Source: Muricea muricata (lineage: Eukaryota; Cnidaria; Anthozoa; Malacalcyonacea; Plexauridae). Taken from it: DNA of 64,000 nucleotides. Below, one piece after another: positions 30,560 through 41,398 of this stretch. The stretch lies in NCBI GenBank assembly GCA_963855995.1, contig OY979716.1, positions 29,710,421-29,774,420 of the forward strand, read 5' to 3'. Every line of letters begins with the position of its first letter. Position 1 is the stretch's first letter. Both the position numbers and the translations under genes were made by a program. The notes under the pieces were generated by a model that did no database searches, was not told the DNA's origin, and saw nothing but the letters and a program-made list of their open reading frames with translations.

Positions 30560-33265
30560 TGTATCAGCCCAGAAGGGAGCTCTTATTGTTCAACAAAAAT
30601 AAATGAGATTATTCCTTCAGTGATCTTGTGGAATTCACTGAATTTTCCAAGTATCTACGGACAACTAACGTGTCCGACTTGTCGGTCTTTACTAAAACAT
30701 TGGAAATGGAAAAACAGTAGCAAAGACAAAGATGCACCAAGGAAGCTTTTTTGCATACAAGAGTGTGTTCTACTAGTTTCTTCTGTTTATCTGTGCGAAA
30801 GAAATCATCACATTATTTCGCATGACCCACAGATTCTGAGCAAAGTTAGAAAACACATTCAGATTCCATTTGCATTATTTCATAAGTCTGGTGTTACAAA
30901 ACATCTCTTTGATTTCATTTCCACATCTATTCAAACTGGAATGACTATAGATGATCTGGAAAGTATGCTAATAAACTTGCATTCCTCGAGAAGCTACAAC
31001 AGTCTGTATAATAGACTAACATTTTCTCCTAGTGTTGAATCAAACAGATTTATTACGGAGCCTCTACTACATAAGCTTGAGAACGACTTTATCAGACGAA
31101 AGTTGATGTCAAAAGTATTTATACGGACCTTTCTCGAAACAGAACATATGTATACACAGTGCATGGCTCAAAAAAAAAGAAAGTTGGATATCATTTGATC
31201 ATACATTTAAAGTAGCAGCTAATATTGGTTATTGAGAACATGGATCTTGGGGAAAGCTATATGACAGTTTATTCATTATAATGAATCACAAAAGTGATAT
31301 ACTTGGATGGCAGCTGACAAAGGGTACATCAATAAAAATGTGCAACAATTGTTGGAGGGCTTAAATCACTGCCTCGTAAAGTTCTAAGAAAGTAGTTGTC
31401 TATTCAATGGAATAATTGTTGACAACTGTTGTACATTGAAAAATAAAATTAAAGACATATTCGGCCCCAATGTCTTAGTAAAGCTAGATCTATTCCATGG
31501 TACACAAAGAATTGTAAAAAAGGTTCCCAAGCACAGTGGCAGTGCATTGATTATAAGACTTCGTAAACAATTGATGAAAGATTTGCGATTATGTTTTCGC
31601 AAATCAAGTGATGTCGGTGATGAAAGGAAAGAAAACACACCACCACCAAATGTAATTGAAAAAAATTTTGAGAAATTTCTGGTCAAGTGGAAAAATGAGG
31701 AAGTTGAAAACACTAAGATATTGTCTGTCTCTGCTTGTGATGAAATTGAAAAATTGCTAGTTCATGTCAGACTTGGGTGTTTGTCTGATATTCCTCCAGG
31801 CATTGGAACTAACAGAAATGAACGCCTACATAGAAAGATAAGAAAGTGGTTGACACCAAGTCGTAATGGTGTTTGCTTAGCTGCTGCACTTCTAGCAACA
31901 GTATTTTACATTCACATGGAAAAAGGCAGCAAGTGTATTAAAGGAAGAGAATCAAAGATAGTTGTTCCAGTAACTCAGTGGTATTCAAACTTTTTAGCAA
32001 GTGGCGGTCTGCTGTCGAATGAAAAGTTTGGATTAAGTTCAAATCTAAACTTGAAAATGATGGAGAAAAAAACTGAAAACATTTTGGATGACAGTCAACC
32101 TTCAGGGAAACACAATACTGACACTGAGGATGACAGTAGTGATGATGCAAATTCAGAAATGGATGAGACTTAAAAATTTGTGAAAGTAAACTCGGAATGC
32201 CTAAAAAACAGAGCCCAGACCATGGCTAATATTACAGCTGGCATCTACAGTAAAGCTAAAGCACCTATCACTGCCGACCAGAATTCATGGATATTTTAAC
32301 AGTCTGTTTTGCTCCTTTTTTCAAATCCAAGTTTTCAAAGTTCTCAAGGAGATGAAAAAGGGGAAAGTGTAGATGGCATACTCAAATGTTATGGACTCGA
32401 AAGGAGGCAGGTGGCAGGAAATGGTGATTGTTGTTTTTTAGCAGTTGCTATTGGAATTGAAGCGTTCCTTGAGGATGGAAGTCAAAATGCTCTGTGCACC
32501 CATTTGAAAACTCTTGTTTCCACCTGAGACAAAACATTTCTAGCCGAGTAGCTTTATTACGATCACTGGTTGTGGAAGAATTCCTTGGTGAGAATAGCAA
32601 AGAGTATGCCATGTTTCTTGTCGATTCTGACCAAGATTGTTATGAATTGTTATGGCTAAGCATTTCCTAGAGCAAGGTTTCGTCGACTGTGAATTAGGTA
32701 ATGGTGTTCTGCTTGGATTGGTAAATGTGCTGAAATGCTCTATTGTATGTTTCTCATCGATAACCAATTATCCTGTTATACCCAAAATTCCACGGCAGAA
32801 GACATTATCCTCCATTCCCATTCATGTTGCATTTACACAATCTGGGAAAGGACACTATGATGCAGTTGATATGAAGCTACCAGAACAAAGTGTTGATTGT
32901 TCTGGACATGGAGACGCAAGTCAAATGCAGAAGTGTAGTTGTGGCTGAGGTAGTGCAAAAGACAAGTCAAGAGAATTTTGCCATGTATATGGCTCTAGAT
33001 GCAAATGTTTTCAAAATATGCAAGGATGTGGTAATATGTGCAAGTGCTTCAACTGTGGTAACCCATATGGTAACAACCGGAAGTCTTCTGAACATAGAAT
33101 GGAAAGAAAAAGAAAAAGGCATCATAACACACCTGGATCATCTCTTGAATTTCTACATGTAAAAGGGGAGCCCCTGGCATCAGTAAAATGTACAGATTAT
33201 GACAACCATGTATTACAACAGGTTGCAAACATTGTTGTTGGCATTGAAGATAACTGTGTCCCAAC
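30560..33265 (+). pseudogene. Transposase-like DDE protein with OTU and CXC domains, broken
   Basis: Three modules in order on one strand. (1) 30620-32173: zinc-binding CPTC region with LPF/IPFALFHKSGVTKHLFDF, similar in layout to DUF6729; then SFDHTFKVAANIGY (first Asp), IIVDNCCTLKNKI and VKLDLFHGTQRI (second acidic cluster), and GIGTNRNERLHRKI (candidate Glu). (2) 32309-32880: OTU cysteine-protease domain with VAGNGDCCFLAVAIGIE (catalytic Cys) and SGKGHYDAV (catalytic His). (3) 32925-33140: Cys-rich CXC/CRC-like domain, SRCKCFQNMQGCGNMCKCFN followed by CGNP. Frameshifts occur in an A-run at about 31180 and near 31330, 32525 and 32660; stops occur near 31232 and 32946. I cannot name the superfamily; an unclassified DDE transposon is my best reading. 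Confidence 0.6.
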
Positions 33266-33345
33266 CTCGTTCCCAGGGTCTTTCCTTGGGCTGTATGGGA
33301 AAGACCCTGGAAGCGGCTGGTAACGTGCCTCCCAGATTTTGGGAG
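33266..33345. repeat. Dispersed hairpin repeat, copy 2, with adjacent CCTCCCA/TGGGAGG hairpin
   Basis: The AGGGTCTTTCC/GGGAAAGACCCT stem and its flanks match 6417-6477 almost exactly. A second stem, CCTCCCA-GATTT-TGGGAGG, follows at about 33328-33346. It abuts the end of the CXC coding region and appears to have truncated it. Confidence 0.8.
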
Positions 33346-33485
33346 GTACATGCTCGTAGCAGTATCCTTGGTAACGGTTGAAAAAATATATGATAATTCA
33401 AGCTAAGAATCTAATTATGCCAATATTTCGTGGGAAATTTACCTAATAACTAACACTGTAATTACTGTTTAACATTTTGTAAAAT

Positions 33486-33983
33486 ATGTTAAATGAAAAT
33501 CTAATGAAGGTTGGAAGGTTAATCTACAAGGGATACAGTGTATTTATTACAGGAAAAGGTGGCAGCAGAAAGTCCTACTTTCTATGCTCGATTATAAAGA
33601 AATTGAGAGCAAGAGGAGATCGTTGTTTTGTTACAGTGCCGACAGGTAAAGCGGCCACGAATGTTGGCGGCGTGACTGTAAATCATTTCGCTGGAATCGG
33701 AACGGGTTTGAAGGGAGCTCATGAACTGATCGCTTGTATCCAGTCAAACGAGGAGGCTTTAAAAAAATGGCAAAGCTGCGATGTATTGATCATCGACGAA
33801 GTGTCTATGCTCAGGAGAGAATTGTTCGAGAAACTCGAAATGATTGCAAGATGTCTGAAAGACAACTCACAGCCATTTGGGGGCATTCAGTTGATATTTT
33901 CCGGAGATTTTTACCAGCTAAGACCAGTTACGCAAAGCTACGCTACCAATGAAAGTCTATTGGGCTGTAGATCTATTGCGTAG
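33486..33983 (+). pseudogene. PIF1-type helicase N-terminal fragment
   Basis: SF1 5'-3' DNA helicase fragment, 165 codons. Motif I reads ITGKGGSRKSYFL, where the expected Gly before Lys-Ser is Arg. Motif Ia is VPTGKAATNVGGVTVNHFAG, motif II is DVLIIDEVSMLRRELFEKLE, and motif III is LIFSGDFYQLRPV. The frame ends at 33983, exactly where a minus-strand gag-like fragment begins, so the rest of the helicase is missing. It belongs to a different family from the Helentron helicases further right. It could be part of the preceding DDE-OTU-CXC element or a captured host PIF1 piece. Confidence 0.72.
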
Positions 33984-33986
33984 TCT

Positions 33987-34888
33987 CTATTGCGAGGCTT
34001 CGCGGATTATGGGCTGGTAAGCAAAGAACTGCAATGCCTTATGTGGAAATTTTTCGACAACAATCGACACATAGATGCCAAACGCCGTAAGCCACTTATC
34101 TATACTGTCAATTTTTGGACGCTTGCCAAAATTGGAAAAATTCGGAATAGGTATCAAGAATTCCTGATTGCCTTCGACTGACAGGCAAATTGGACCGAAA
34201 GTGGGGCAGTCTGAATTACCGAGGAGAAGCAAAGTAAAATCAACAAACTCACCGCTTGAGATTTGGTCCTCAAGTTTTTTGGGCAGACTTTAAGTATCCA
34301 GTGGCAAAAAGACGTTCGTAACGGGCGGTGTAGCTTATGTCGATATAAGGCAGCAACGTGCGAAGAATTGCCAAGGTCCAAGGATTGTGTTGGCGCAGTT
34401 TGCGCGGGAAAATCTTCTGGCGGTGGTAGGTAGTTTGGCGGGATTTGCGACGAATTAATCTCGTGCGTGAGGACATCTCGGAGCAATGGTGTGAGATCAG
34501 AGGCCAGCGAACGGAGATACTCAGCTGAAAATTGTGAGGTACAGGTAGGTGTCGTGCTTGTTGGTGCCGCTTCAGAAAGCGCTGGGACGGCAGTGTTTTC
34601 TGCTCTGTCGCTGTCGACGAGGCATCGTAGGAGAGTATCACGCGACCCAGAAAGAGATAGGTTTTGCTGTGCCAACAGGAGTTGCAACACTTCAGTGGAC
34701 AAGTCGGCGTAATTCGTTGCTGAGCTAGTGGTTGGTTCGGCGACATGCTGGTTGCCATTTGAAGTCATGACAGTATTGGTATTCTTGCGACATTGTTGGC
34801 GAGGACAAGTTGAACGACGTTTGTTGCTCTGTTTTGGCATATTGTATTGATTTTTTTTCTTATTTTCAGGAGAATTTATCGTTTTCAA
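33987..34888 (-). pseudogene. SAP-domain gag-like ORF fragment of a retroelement
   Basis: The minus strand from 34888 encodes a basic, Ser/Thr-rich N-terminus and a SAP-type motif (STEVLQLLLAQQNLSLSGSR), then a proline-rich linker. After a frameshift near 34230 comes a helical gag-like segment (KIDSIDKWLTAFGIYVSIVV, then FAYQPIIREASQ). I recall similar SAP plus gag-like proteins in DIRS-like and other cnidarian retroelements, but cannot assign the family. The left end at 33985 abuts the PIF1 fragment. No RT or recombinase is adjacent. Confidence 0.5.
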
Positions 34889-35299
34889 TGCTTTAAAGTT
34901 CGACCAGTGATGTTAACACGGTGGCTCTGGTCTTGCGAGTGATCCTAGCTTGTGTTACATGCGAACAAAAAGCCTTTGGAATTAGAGGGCTATTGTGTAC
35001 TTTCACCTGAAGTAAAAACCCAGGAAAAAACCTGAGTATACTTGTGATTGGTTAGAACGGAACGTGCATCGGTTGTTCACATGTTAAGTTGCCAAAGTTC
35101 AACTCCATAAGAGGTTTTAAAATATTAACCAAGCGAAGAAAAGGGGTAGCATTGTTATAATGAGAGTTACCTGAACCCTCTGTGCTAAAAATAATGCCTA
35201 GTTGAGCTAGTAGGTTAATACTGGATTAATGATGATTTTCTTTGACATATTACTCCATTAACCACAATTTATAGCTTTGCATAAATATGGCATTTGACA
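34889..35299. other. Gene-free stretch
   Basis: Probable 5' region of the SAP/gag fragment followed by AT-rich sequence. No TIR, ORF or RNA gene recognised. Confidence 0.5.
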
Positions 35300-35304
35300 T
35301 ACAA

Positions 35305-36395
35305 TTTTCTTTAAGTTGCATACGATTTGATATTTTATTCGGCGACCATTGCGTGATAATATTGCCTCAACACGCTTGGGCATGCTCTCGATAGTTCGAT
35401 CCAGAATGTTTGAATCTAAAGTCCCTAAGGAATGCAATACTCTATCTTTAAATTCATTAAAACTTTCCTTTTCTTGTCAATTGCATCTTTCTCAAGCTTT
35501 TTTTTTAATTAAATGAAAAACATTTTCGATTGGATTAAGATCAGGTGAGCGTGCTGGAATTTGATGCAATTCACATTCAATTTGATTTATGGCAGACATT
35601 GTTTTTCTACTTGTCTGGCATGGATCATTGTCCACGACAAAAATGTGCTTTCTATAAGCTTTATGACCGGCTTTATCAAAGGTTAAATTAAAATGAGTTT
35701 TAATAAAGTTATAAAAGAAATTTTCGTTCATTTTTTCGTAAGATTCCTTCAATATGACACCTTTTCCATATGCTGTAGCAACTATCAAATGCAAGCGCTT
35801 CCTTTGGCTTTAAACTTTAGTCCTTCTCCTTTGGTTGTCCACACTTTCGACTTTGGTTGTACTGCTGCCTTTAAAGGATCTGACTCGTGAATTTAAGACA
35901 CTCTGTCAAGATAAAACCCAACATGATTTGTAAAATAATTAGGATATTTCTTCAGAACTTTTTTCATATTCCTCGCGTACTGTCTACGGATTCTTAAGTC
36001 CTTCTCACTCAGGAGACCTTTCTTTCTTGCCTGTGTTGCAGTTTGTATCCCTTTTTATTCAGGAATCGAAAAACAGTCCTTCTACAGTATTTCGTCCCAT
36101 CTAGCCCACTTTCCACAATGAAATCTTTTAGCAAAAAGTTTGGCGATGTGCGTCTAAGTTTAAAAAATGTACGCAGTAGTTGCCTTTCTGACCTTTTGCA
36201 CAAAACTTTAGGATATCCAGGTCTTTCAGGCTTAGAATTTTCCTTGGTTTTAGGATAGCAAACTTTGTGCGCAACCGATTTTGACAAACTGTAATTTTTA
36301 GCAAGCTCTCTGTAACTTAAGTTTACAAACTCCCTTGCCACTTTCAGCAAAGCCCACGTTTCTGCGGATATTTTTTGGACCATTCCGGCGTGCAT
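35305..36395 (-). pseudogene. Tc1-like transposase
   Basis: Minus-strand Tc1/mariner transposase. The N-terminal helix-turn-helix region is LSYRELAKNYSLSKSVAHKV (36395-36009). The DDE core follows with GFYLDRVS (first Asp), VWTTKGEGLKFKAKGSA, HIFVVDNDPCQTS (second Asp) and PARSPDLNPIENVFHLIKKK (Glu). The C-terminal helix SFNEFKDRVLHSLGTLDSN ends near 35305. Lesions: frame changes after 36009 and near 35793, a stop right after YLDRVS (about 35895), and a stop after LIKKKA (about 35492). TIRs are not evident. The sequence CCAAAATTATATGGACACC at about 36598 looks like a Tc1-type terminus but has no partner on the left. Confidence 0.8.
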
Positions 36396-37329
36396 TTAGT
36401 TTGCGTTATTCTGCCTTCTATTGTTACGCTTCATGATTAAATCAGTTTGACAAATTACATCACTGATTAATTGAATGCACCTCAGTGCTTTGTATTGGAG
36501 TTATAGTATCTAATTAAGTCGTTTCGATGTACAAAAATTGGCCTAATACGCTAAAAGTTCAGTTTATATTTTGTGAGTCATTCTCAGACAATCCTGGCCA
36601 AAATTATATGGACACCTGCGCAAAAATACGCACGCAGCGCATTTTCGTGAAGAAATAGCTACCCTCTCTCCCCCAAACAATGTTGGTGCTATGATTCATA
36701 TCTCTTGGTGTTGATTCAACATAGTAGGACACAACATTGTACAGGGGGTGTGGGGGATGAAAGAAATGATAGTACGTTTTGCATTTAAATATGAAAACTT
36801 GGTAAAATAGTTACTGTTCACATAGTTTTTGTCCAGGATTATACCATCCACCGAAACCTACATACGCCTCTAATGACTTTATGCAAATATGCACTTGAGA
36901 AACAACCTGGCGTGGCTATTGTTATTGGATCTTAATCAACTAAAAATAAGTGAGCTATGTTTAATGACTGGATGGGAGGCCCTTGTAGACTTTCACAAGC
37001 TGATCAGACTTGTTTAGAAAATGCGTCCCGTATAACATCTCAATAAAAACCGATCATACGGCCATTATCTTGCTCGCATGAATTAAACTGAAACCGGTTT
37101 GAACAAATGTTCGTATTAGGGTTTGTAAAAAACATTGGAAAAATGATTTATATCGAGTGCTAGCTAATGAAAGCTGGGATGACGTCTTAAATTCATCGGA
37201 TGTAATTTGGCAGTGTTTAATTTAGAAAGAACGATTCAAGTGCATATGGACAGGTGTATGCCATTTAAAATGGTTTGCATGTGCTCGTGTGACCCAGTAT
37301 GGATGACTCATTAATAAAGTCATTAATGA
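36396..37329. other. Mostly unassigned region with Tc1-like terminal motif
   Basis: Contains the lone GGCCAAAATTATATGGACAC motif near 36597-36616 and an H-run of C-rich sequence near 36665. No ORF is convincing. The right part may be a decayed upstream portion of LINE C. Confidence 0.4.
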
Positions 37330-38870
37330 GAGAAAAGTCGAGAATAACTTCCAAGAACATCGAATTGGTGAAATTAAGGGGAGAATATTGGAAATTATTA
37401 ACCAAAATAGAAGAACACTTTTGAGTGTTCTTATTGGATCAAGCGAATGGTGGAAAATGTGGATTGTATTTCACAATGTCGACGGAAATCTGTTAATGTA
37501 AATCTGGATAGACCTCTGCTGGTGGAACTAAATGATTATTTTGTGAATCTACGTCAAGATACCTCACATGTGGAGCCGATTCCTATGGTAACTGTTGACA
37601 ATGTTCCTGAGATCTCGGAAATACAAGTATGGAATAACTTAAAACATTGGAAGAAAACTGCTACTGGTCCAGACCTAATACCATACTGGACATGGAAGGA
37701 ACATGCGAAAATAATGACACCTATTATCCATAAAATTTGGAACCTATCTTTGAAGTCTAGCACGCACCTGGCCTTGACCGTGGAAAAAGGCAAATATCAA
37801 CCCGTTACCAAAAGTTGAAATGCCTAAACATAAGACTGAATTTTGTGGGATTAATATTACACCGGTAATTGCACAAGCATTTGAAAAATCTGTGTGTAAC
37901 ATATATACTTGAGATATTGTTGAACAATCTTTAAGTTCCAACCAGTATGCATATCGGAAAGGAGGGAGTTTTAAAGCACTTTTGAGCATGCAACATGAAA
38001 TACATAGGTACTTGGATAATCCAAACTGTAAAGCTGTTAGATTTTTCACAATGGACTTATCGATGATACTGTAAGACACAAACTTCTAGCATGTAAGCTC
38101 AAACGCTTACTGTAAAATCCATATATCATTAATTGCTTTGTAAGTTTTTTGAAAAACCGACAACAACGCGTTGTTCACAATAATTTCCATGGAGAATGGA
38201 AACTTGTGAACAAGGGTACAACTCAAGGAAGCATGAGTGGATCGTATCTATATGATGTTTTCATGAATGATTTGAAATTAGACTTGGATGGAAGACCTGC
38301 TCTATTTAAATATGCAGATGACTCCAACACAATCGTTCCAGTGTGGAAAAATCAAGTATGTAGAACTGATTTGGTGGAATAAAAGCAAAACTACTCAAAG
38401 CAAATAGATGCTTGTATGTTATAAGAACATTGCGAAGTGAAGGTGCTCACCAGGAAAAGTAAATAGGCTTTTTAACAGCTTTCACCCATTCTTACCTATG
38501 GTTTGTCTGTATATGGTGCGTCCGATTTGGACTTGACCGTTGTACAAACGTTCTTAGATAGATGTTTTAAGAGACTTTATATCTCCCGTTATACTAATAT
38601 ACATGAACTTTTAGAAGTCAGAGAAAAAACTTTATAATAAATGTATTTCAGATACTGGACATCCTTTAAATAAGATTCTACCTAAGAAAAAACCCATTTA
38701 TTATCATCTTAGAAAACAGAGTAGTATTCATCCTAAGATTAACGCAAATAGATTTAAAAATACCTTTGTAAATAGACTCATTTTTAAATATGACTTATAG
38801 ATTAGTTTAATTAATGTAACTCAAAGATATGTACCTTTTATCTTGAGATGATTAAAAGATTAAGATTAAA
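37330..38870 (+). pseudogene. LINE C: degraded non-LTR reverse transcriptase
   Basis: Plus-strand LINE ORF2 remnant. An EN-RT linker ending in SSEWWK lies near 37440. RT begins with LVELNDYFVNL and HWKKTATGPDLIPYWTWKEH (37530-37690). Homology then continues through another frame ([27 protein letters not shown]) to 38149-38382, where [18 protein letters not shown] and [13 protein letters not shown] carry an intact YADD. The C-terminal region resumes near 38500 (YGLSVYGASDLDLTV, then FVNRLIFKYDL at about 38798), with a stop at 38633. The tail GATTAAAAGATTAAGATTAAA near 38850-38870 resembles a LINE 3' simple repeat. At least four frameshifts or stops. Confidence 0.75.
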
Positions 38871-39045
38871 GGATTTGCTGGGTTTGGGTGGTTGGGGATG
38901 TTGTCGAATCTTGAGATGGGAATAGGGCTTGGGGGGATGGGGAATTATCAAAAAGGTTATCAATGTCTGGGTTAATTTCTTTGAGAATAGCTGCCAGCTC
39001 TATTTCAGAGACTGGATTGTCGATTTCCATATCTGTATCTGCCAT
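38866..39045 (-). CDS. Small acidic ORF, 59 codons, unknown
   Basis: Minus-strand ATG at 39045 to TAA at 38866. The protein starts MADTDMEIDNPVSEIELAAI, continues acidic, and ends in a Ser/Thr/Pro/Gln-rich tail. Composition and lack of stops look like the N-terminus of a transposon ORF or a short host exon. It abuts the LINE C tail, so it may instead be the first exon of a truncated element. No homologue recognised. Confidence 0.3.
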   Translation of the reverse strand: MADTDMEIDNPVSEIELAAILKEINPDIDNLFDNSPSPQALFPSQDSTTSPTTQTQQIL

Positions 39046-39943
39046 TCTTGATCCAAATTAGGTTAACTAAATATGAAGTGAGAGTTGTGGGTGAAATTTA
39101 TTGGGTGATGTATGTGCAATTAATCTGTGTTGATTTTTTTATTTTTTGCAGATTAATCATATGTGGTGACCCATTGAGCTACTCAGTTTAACCAGGAAAT
39201 CTCCTGACGTTACCCTTTCTTTGCGAGTTAATCAATGCTGTGTAAATTTGTTCGATTAGAGAAGAATGTAGCAGATATTCGGACCCTGGAAAATAGTTTA
39301 AATAGCTGTGCCCTTGGTGAAGGGTTATATTGTAGGGTGTCACCTAAAATTTAGTTGTGCAATGTGGGTGTAGTGCATGATGAAGTGAAAAAATTAAAAG
39401 ATGTGTGAATTTGAATGAAATAATATGACATAAAATGAAGTGACATTAAATGAAATGAGATTAAACACTAAATTATTGGTGTATGTTTGCTGTTGGCAAA
39501 ACCTGGGTGCTTGGATGGGGTGTGTGAATGCCTAGACCAGAGTGACTGATGTGTAGCCACCCAGGTCTAGTCCCTGGACGTTCTGCATTGAAAACTGTTA
39601 TGTGTCATCAGGCTCTCTAAGCATAACTTGGGAAAGCACGTTTCTAGCTTGCTAGCAGCCTTAGAGCAACGTGCTTGCATGTATAAACCGTTGTTACACA
39701 CGAAATATTTTGGTGTATGTCAAAATATGACCAAAAGAGGGTTTTCACCCCCTTTCACCCAAAGAGGTTTTTCACCCCTTTTCTTTAGTGCAGAAACATC
39801 ACTGGCAGCCATATTTGGATTTGTTCTGCCTGTGCTTTAACTTTTGAAGGACCAAATTTCCTTTCAAAAAACAAGGGTGCACCAAGGGTGTTTATTACAA
39901 CATTCCATGTATTTCATTTCAATGGTATCATATAACAAATTTT
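39046..39943. other. Gene-free stretch with simple AAATGAA-type repeats
   Basis: A run of degenerate AAATGAA/TGAAATGA units lies at about 39410-39470. Repeated TTTTCACCCC words occur near 39738-39782. The 70-codon ORF at 39628 shows no recognisable family. Confidence 0.45.
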
Positions 39944-39982
39944 TAGCACCACATGAAGAAAGCACCGCATAATGAAGAAAGC
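39944..39982. repeat. Left remnant of 21-bp minisatellite
   Basis: Two units of AGCACCGCATAATGAAGAA-type repeat, the same unit as at 46108-46324. LINE D lies between the two blocks. Confidence 0.7.
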
Positions 39983-40435
39983 ACCAAAATTTAATTTAAA
40001 GACGTTTGGAGCATGCTCCTTTTTCATCTTGGCACCTACCTTATGGAACTCGATGTCATTAGAACTAAGGAAGATAGACTCTTTTTGTACTTTTAAAAAA
40101 CATCTTGAGCAGGGGCGGATCTTGGGTATGTCCACTCAGTCGCCTGACTGACATATTTTTTGCAAAGAAATAATAATTAATTATTTCAAAATTAGAATAA
40201 TTTATGTGATTATAATATGAATTTCATATCATAGTCCAGTTACGTGCTTTGTTTTGAGAAAGCAATTTGCTCATCGAAAGCAGCGGTGAAACGCCAGAAT
40301 CTCGCCGAATCGAGTGACCAACTCAGTCTCGAATCTGCACATTTGATTGGTTTATAGACAATCTTGACTGATCTGGACTGATCTGTGGGGGTGGTCTGAC
40401 TTATTTGTAGCTTAAGGGGGAGTCTATACCAGTCC

Positions 40436-41397
40436 ATATATTTTGTTATGATTGGTCAATTTGAAAATATTGACTATTTCTATTGGCTCATTTTTTGGAC
40501 TGATTCAGACTTATTCGCCGCTCGGGGTATCAGTCATTGAAAATTGCAAAATTCATGCAAAGCAGTTCTTTCCATGCTAATCTTGTATACCATATGAGTT
40601 GACTTGACTTGAAAAGTTATTTTACAATGTCGAGTAGTGATTTGTACGTGGACGTTCGAAATGCGATTTTGTAAAGCAATCTAGCAGCCCTTGAGCAGCT
40701 CAAGAGTTCGTTAAGCGAGGATTATCATGCGGCATAGACCATTTCGAGCGAGCAGCTTTTATCACTGTTGTTCGATACTGGGAAAGCTTTGAGTAGAGCT
40801 ATATTTCTCAGCTGAAATATACGTGCCTCTCAAAGATCGTGGTAATAAAGGAAGAGTGTGTACTGCTATAAGGTATGAAAATATAACAAAATGAATAGTC
40901 AGAACAGACACAGAAGTTGAAATATAGCACGGCAACACGCTCTAAAATATACATTTTGACTTCAAATATACATATATATTCGTCCATTCGACTTGCAACT
41001 TCACCATGACCCATTGCGCCTAGAAGCCTCAGAAGAAAGTTTCCAAGTTGGGTGCTATAATTATATTTTGTAAAATTTGCATTTTCTAAAATATATGCAA
41101 TGAATATGATCAAAGTTAAGTAGCATGCACGTGCCTATTTATAGCATATTGTATTTCATTACGTAAATTTTTTTAACACATGCCGCGATTTGTATTGAAT
41201 CAATTTATTATTTATGTTCTCCTTTCTTAATCTTAAACGAGGGATTCTATGCGCCTAAATGTTAAATAACTTGAGAATATAATTAGAATTTTACTTTACA
41301 GTATTAAAAGCCTATTAAGTTTACATGATGTTTTTTTGTAATTTGGCCCTCTGTTTATATTAACTGATTTAAGTCTCAAATGGTGGTACATTTTTTA
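40436..41397. other. 5' non-coding part of hAT element
   Basis: No recognised exon. An acceptor-like TTTTTTAG at 41391-41398 immediately precedes the OTU coding sequence, so an upstream exon probably exists here. The minus-strand ORFs at 40240-40437 and 40808-41113 resemble nothing known. Confidence 0.45.
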
Positions 41398-41398
41398 G

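Noticed and set aside
30560..33265. Assignment of the DDE-OTU-CXC protein to the KDZ superfamily
   Set aside because: The characteristic KDZ motifs I remember are not seen; the Cys-rich domain alone is not enough.
33486..33983. Intact host PIF1 gene
   Set aside because: Only the first three helicase motifs are present, Walker A is altered, and the frame ends at a junction with another element.
36590..36620. Tc1-type terminus as the end of the Tc1 element at 35305-36395
   Set aside because: No inverted partner exists on the other side, so element borders cannot be claimed.
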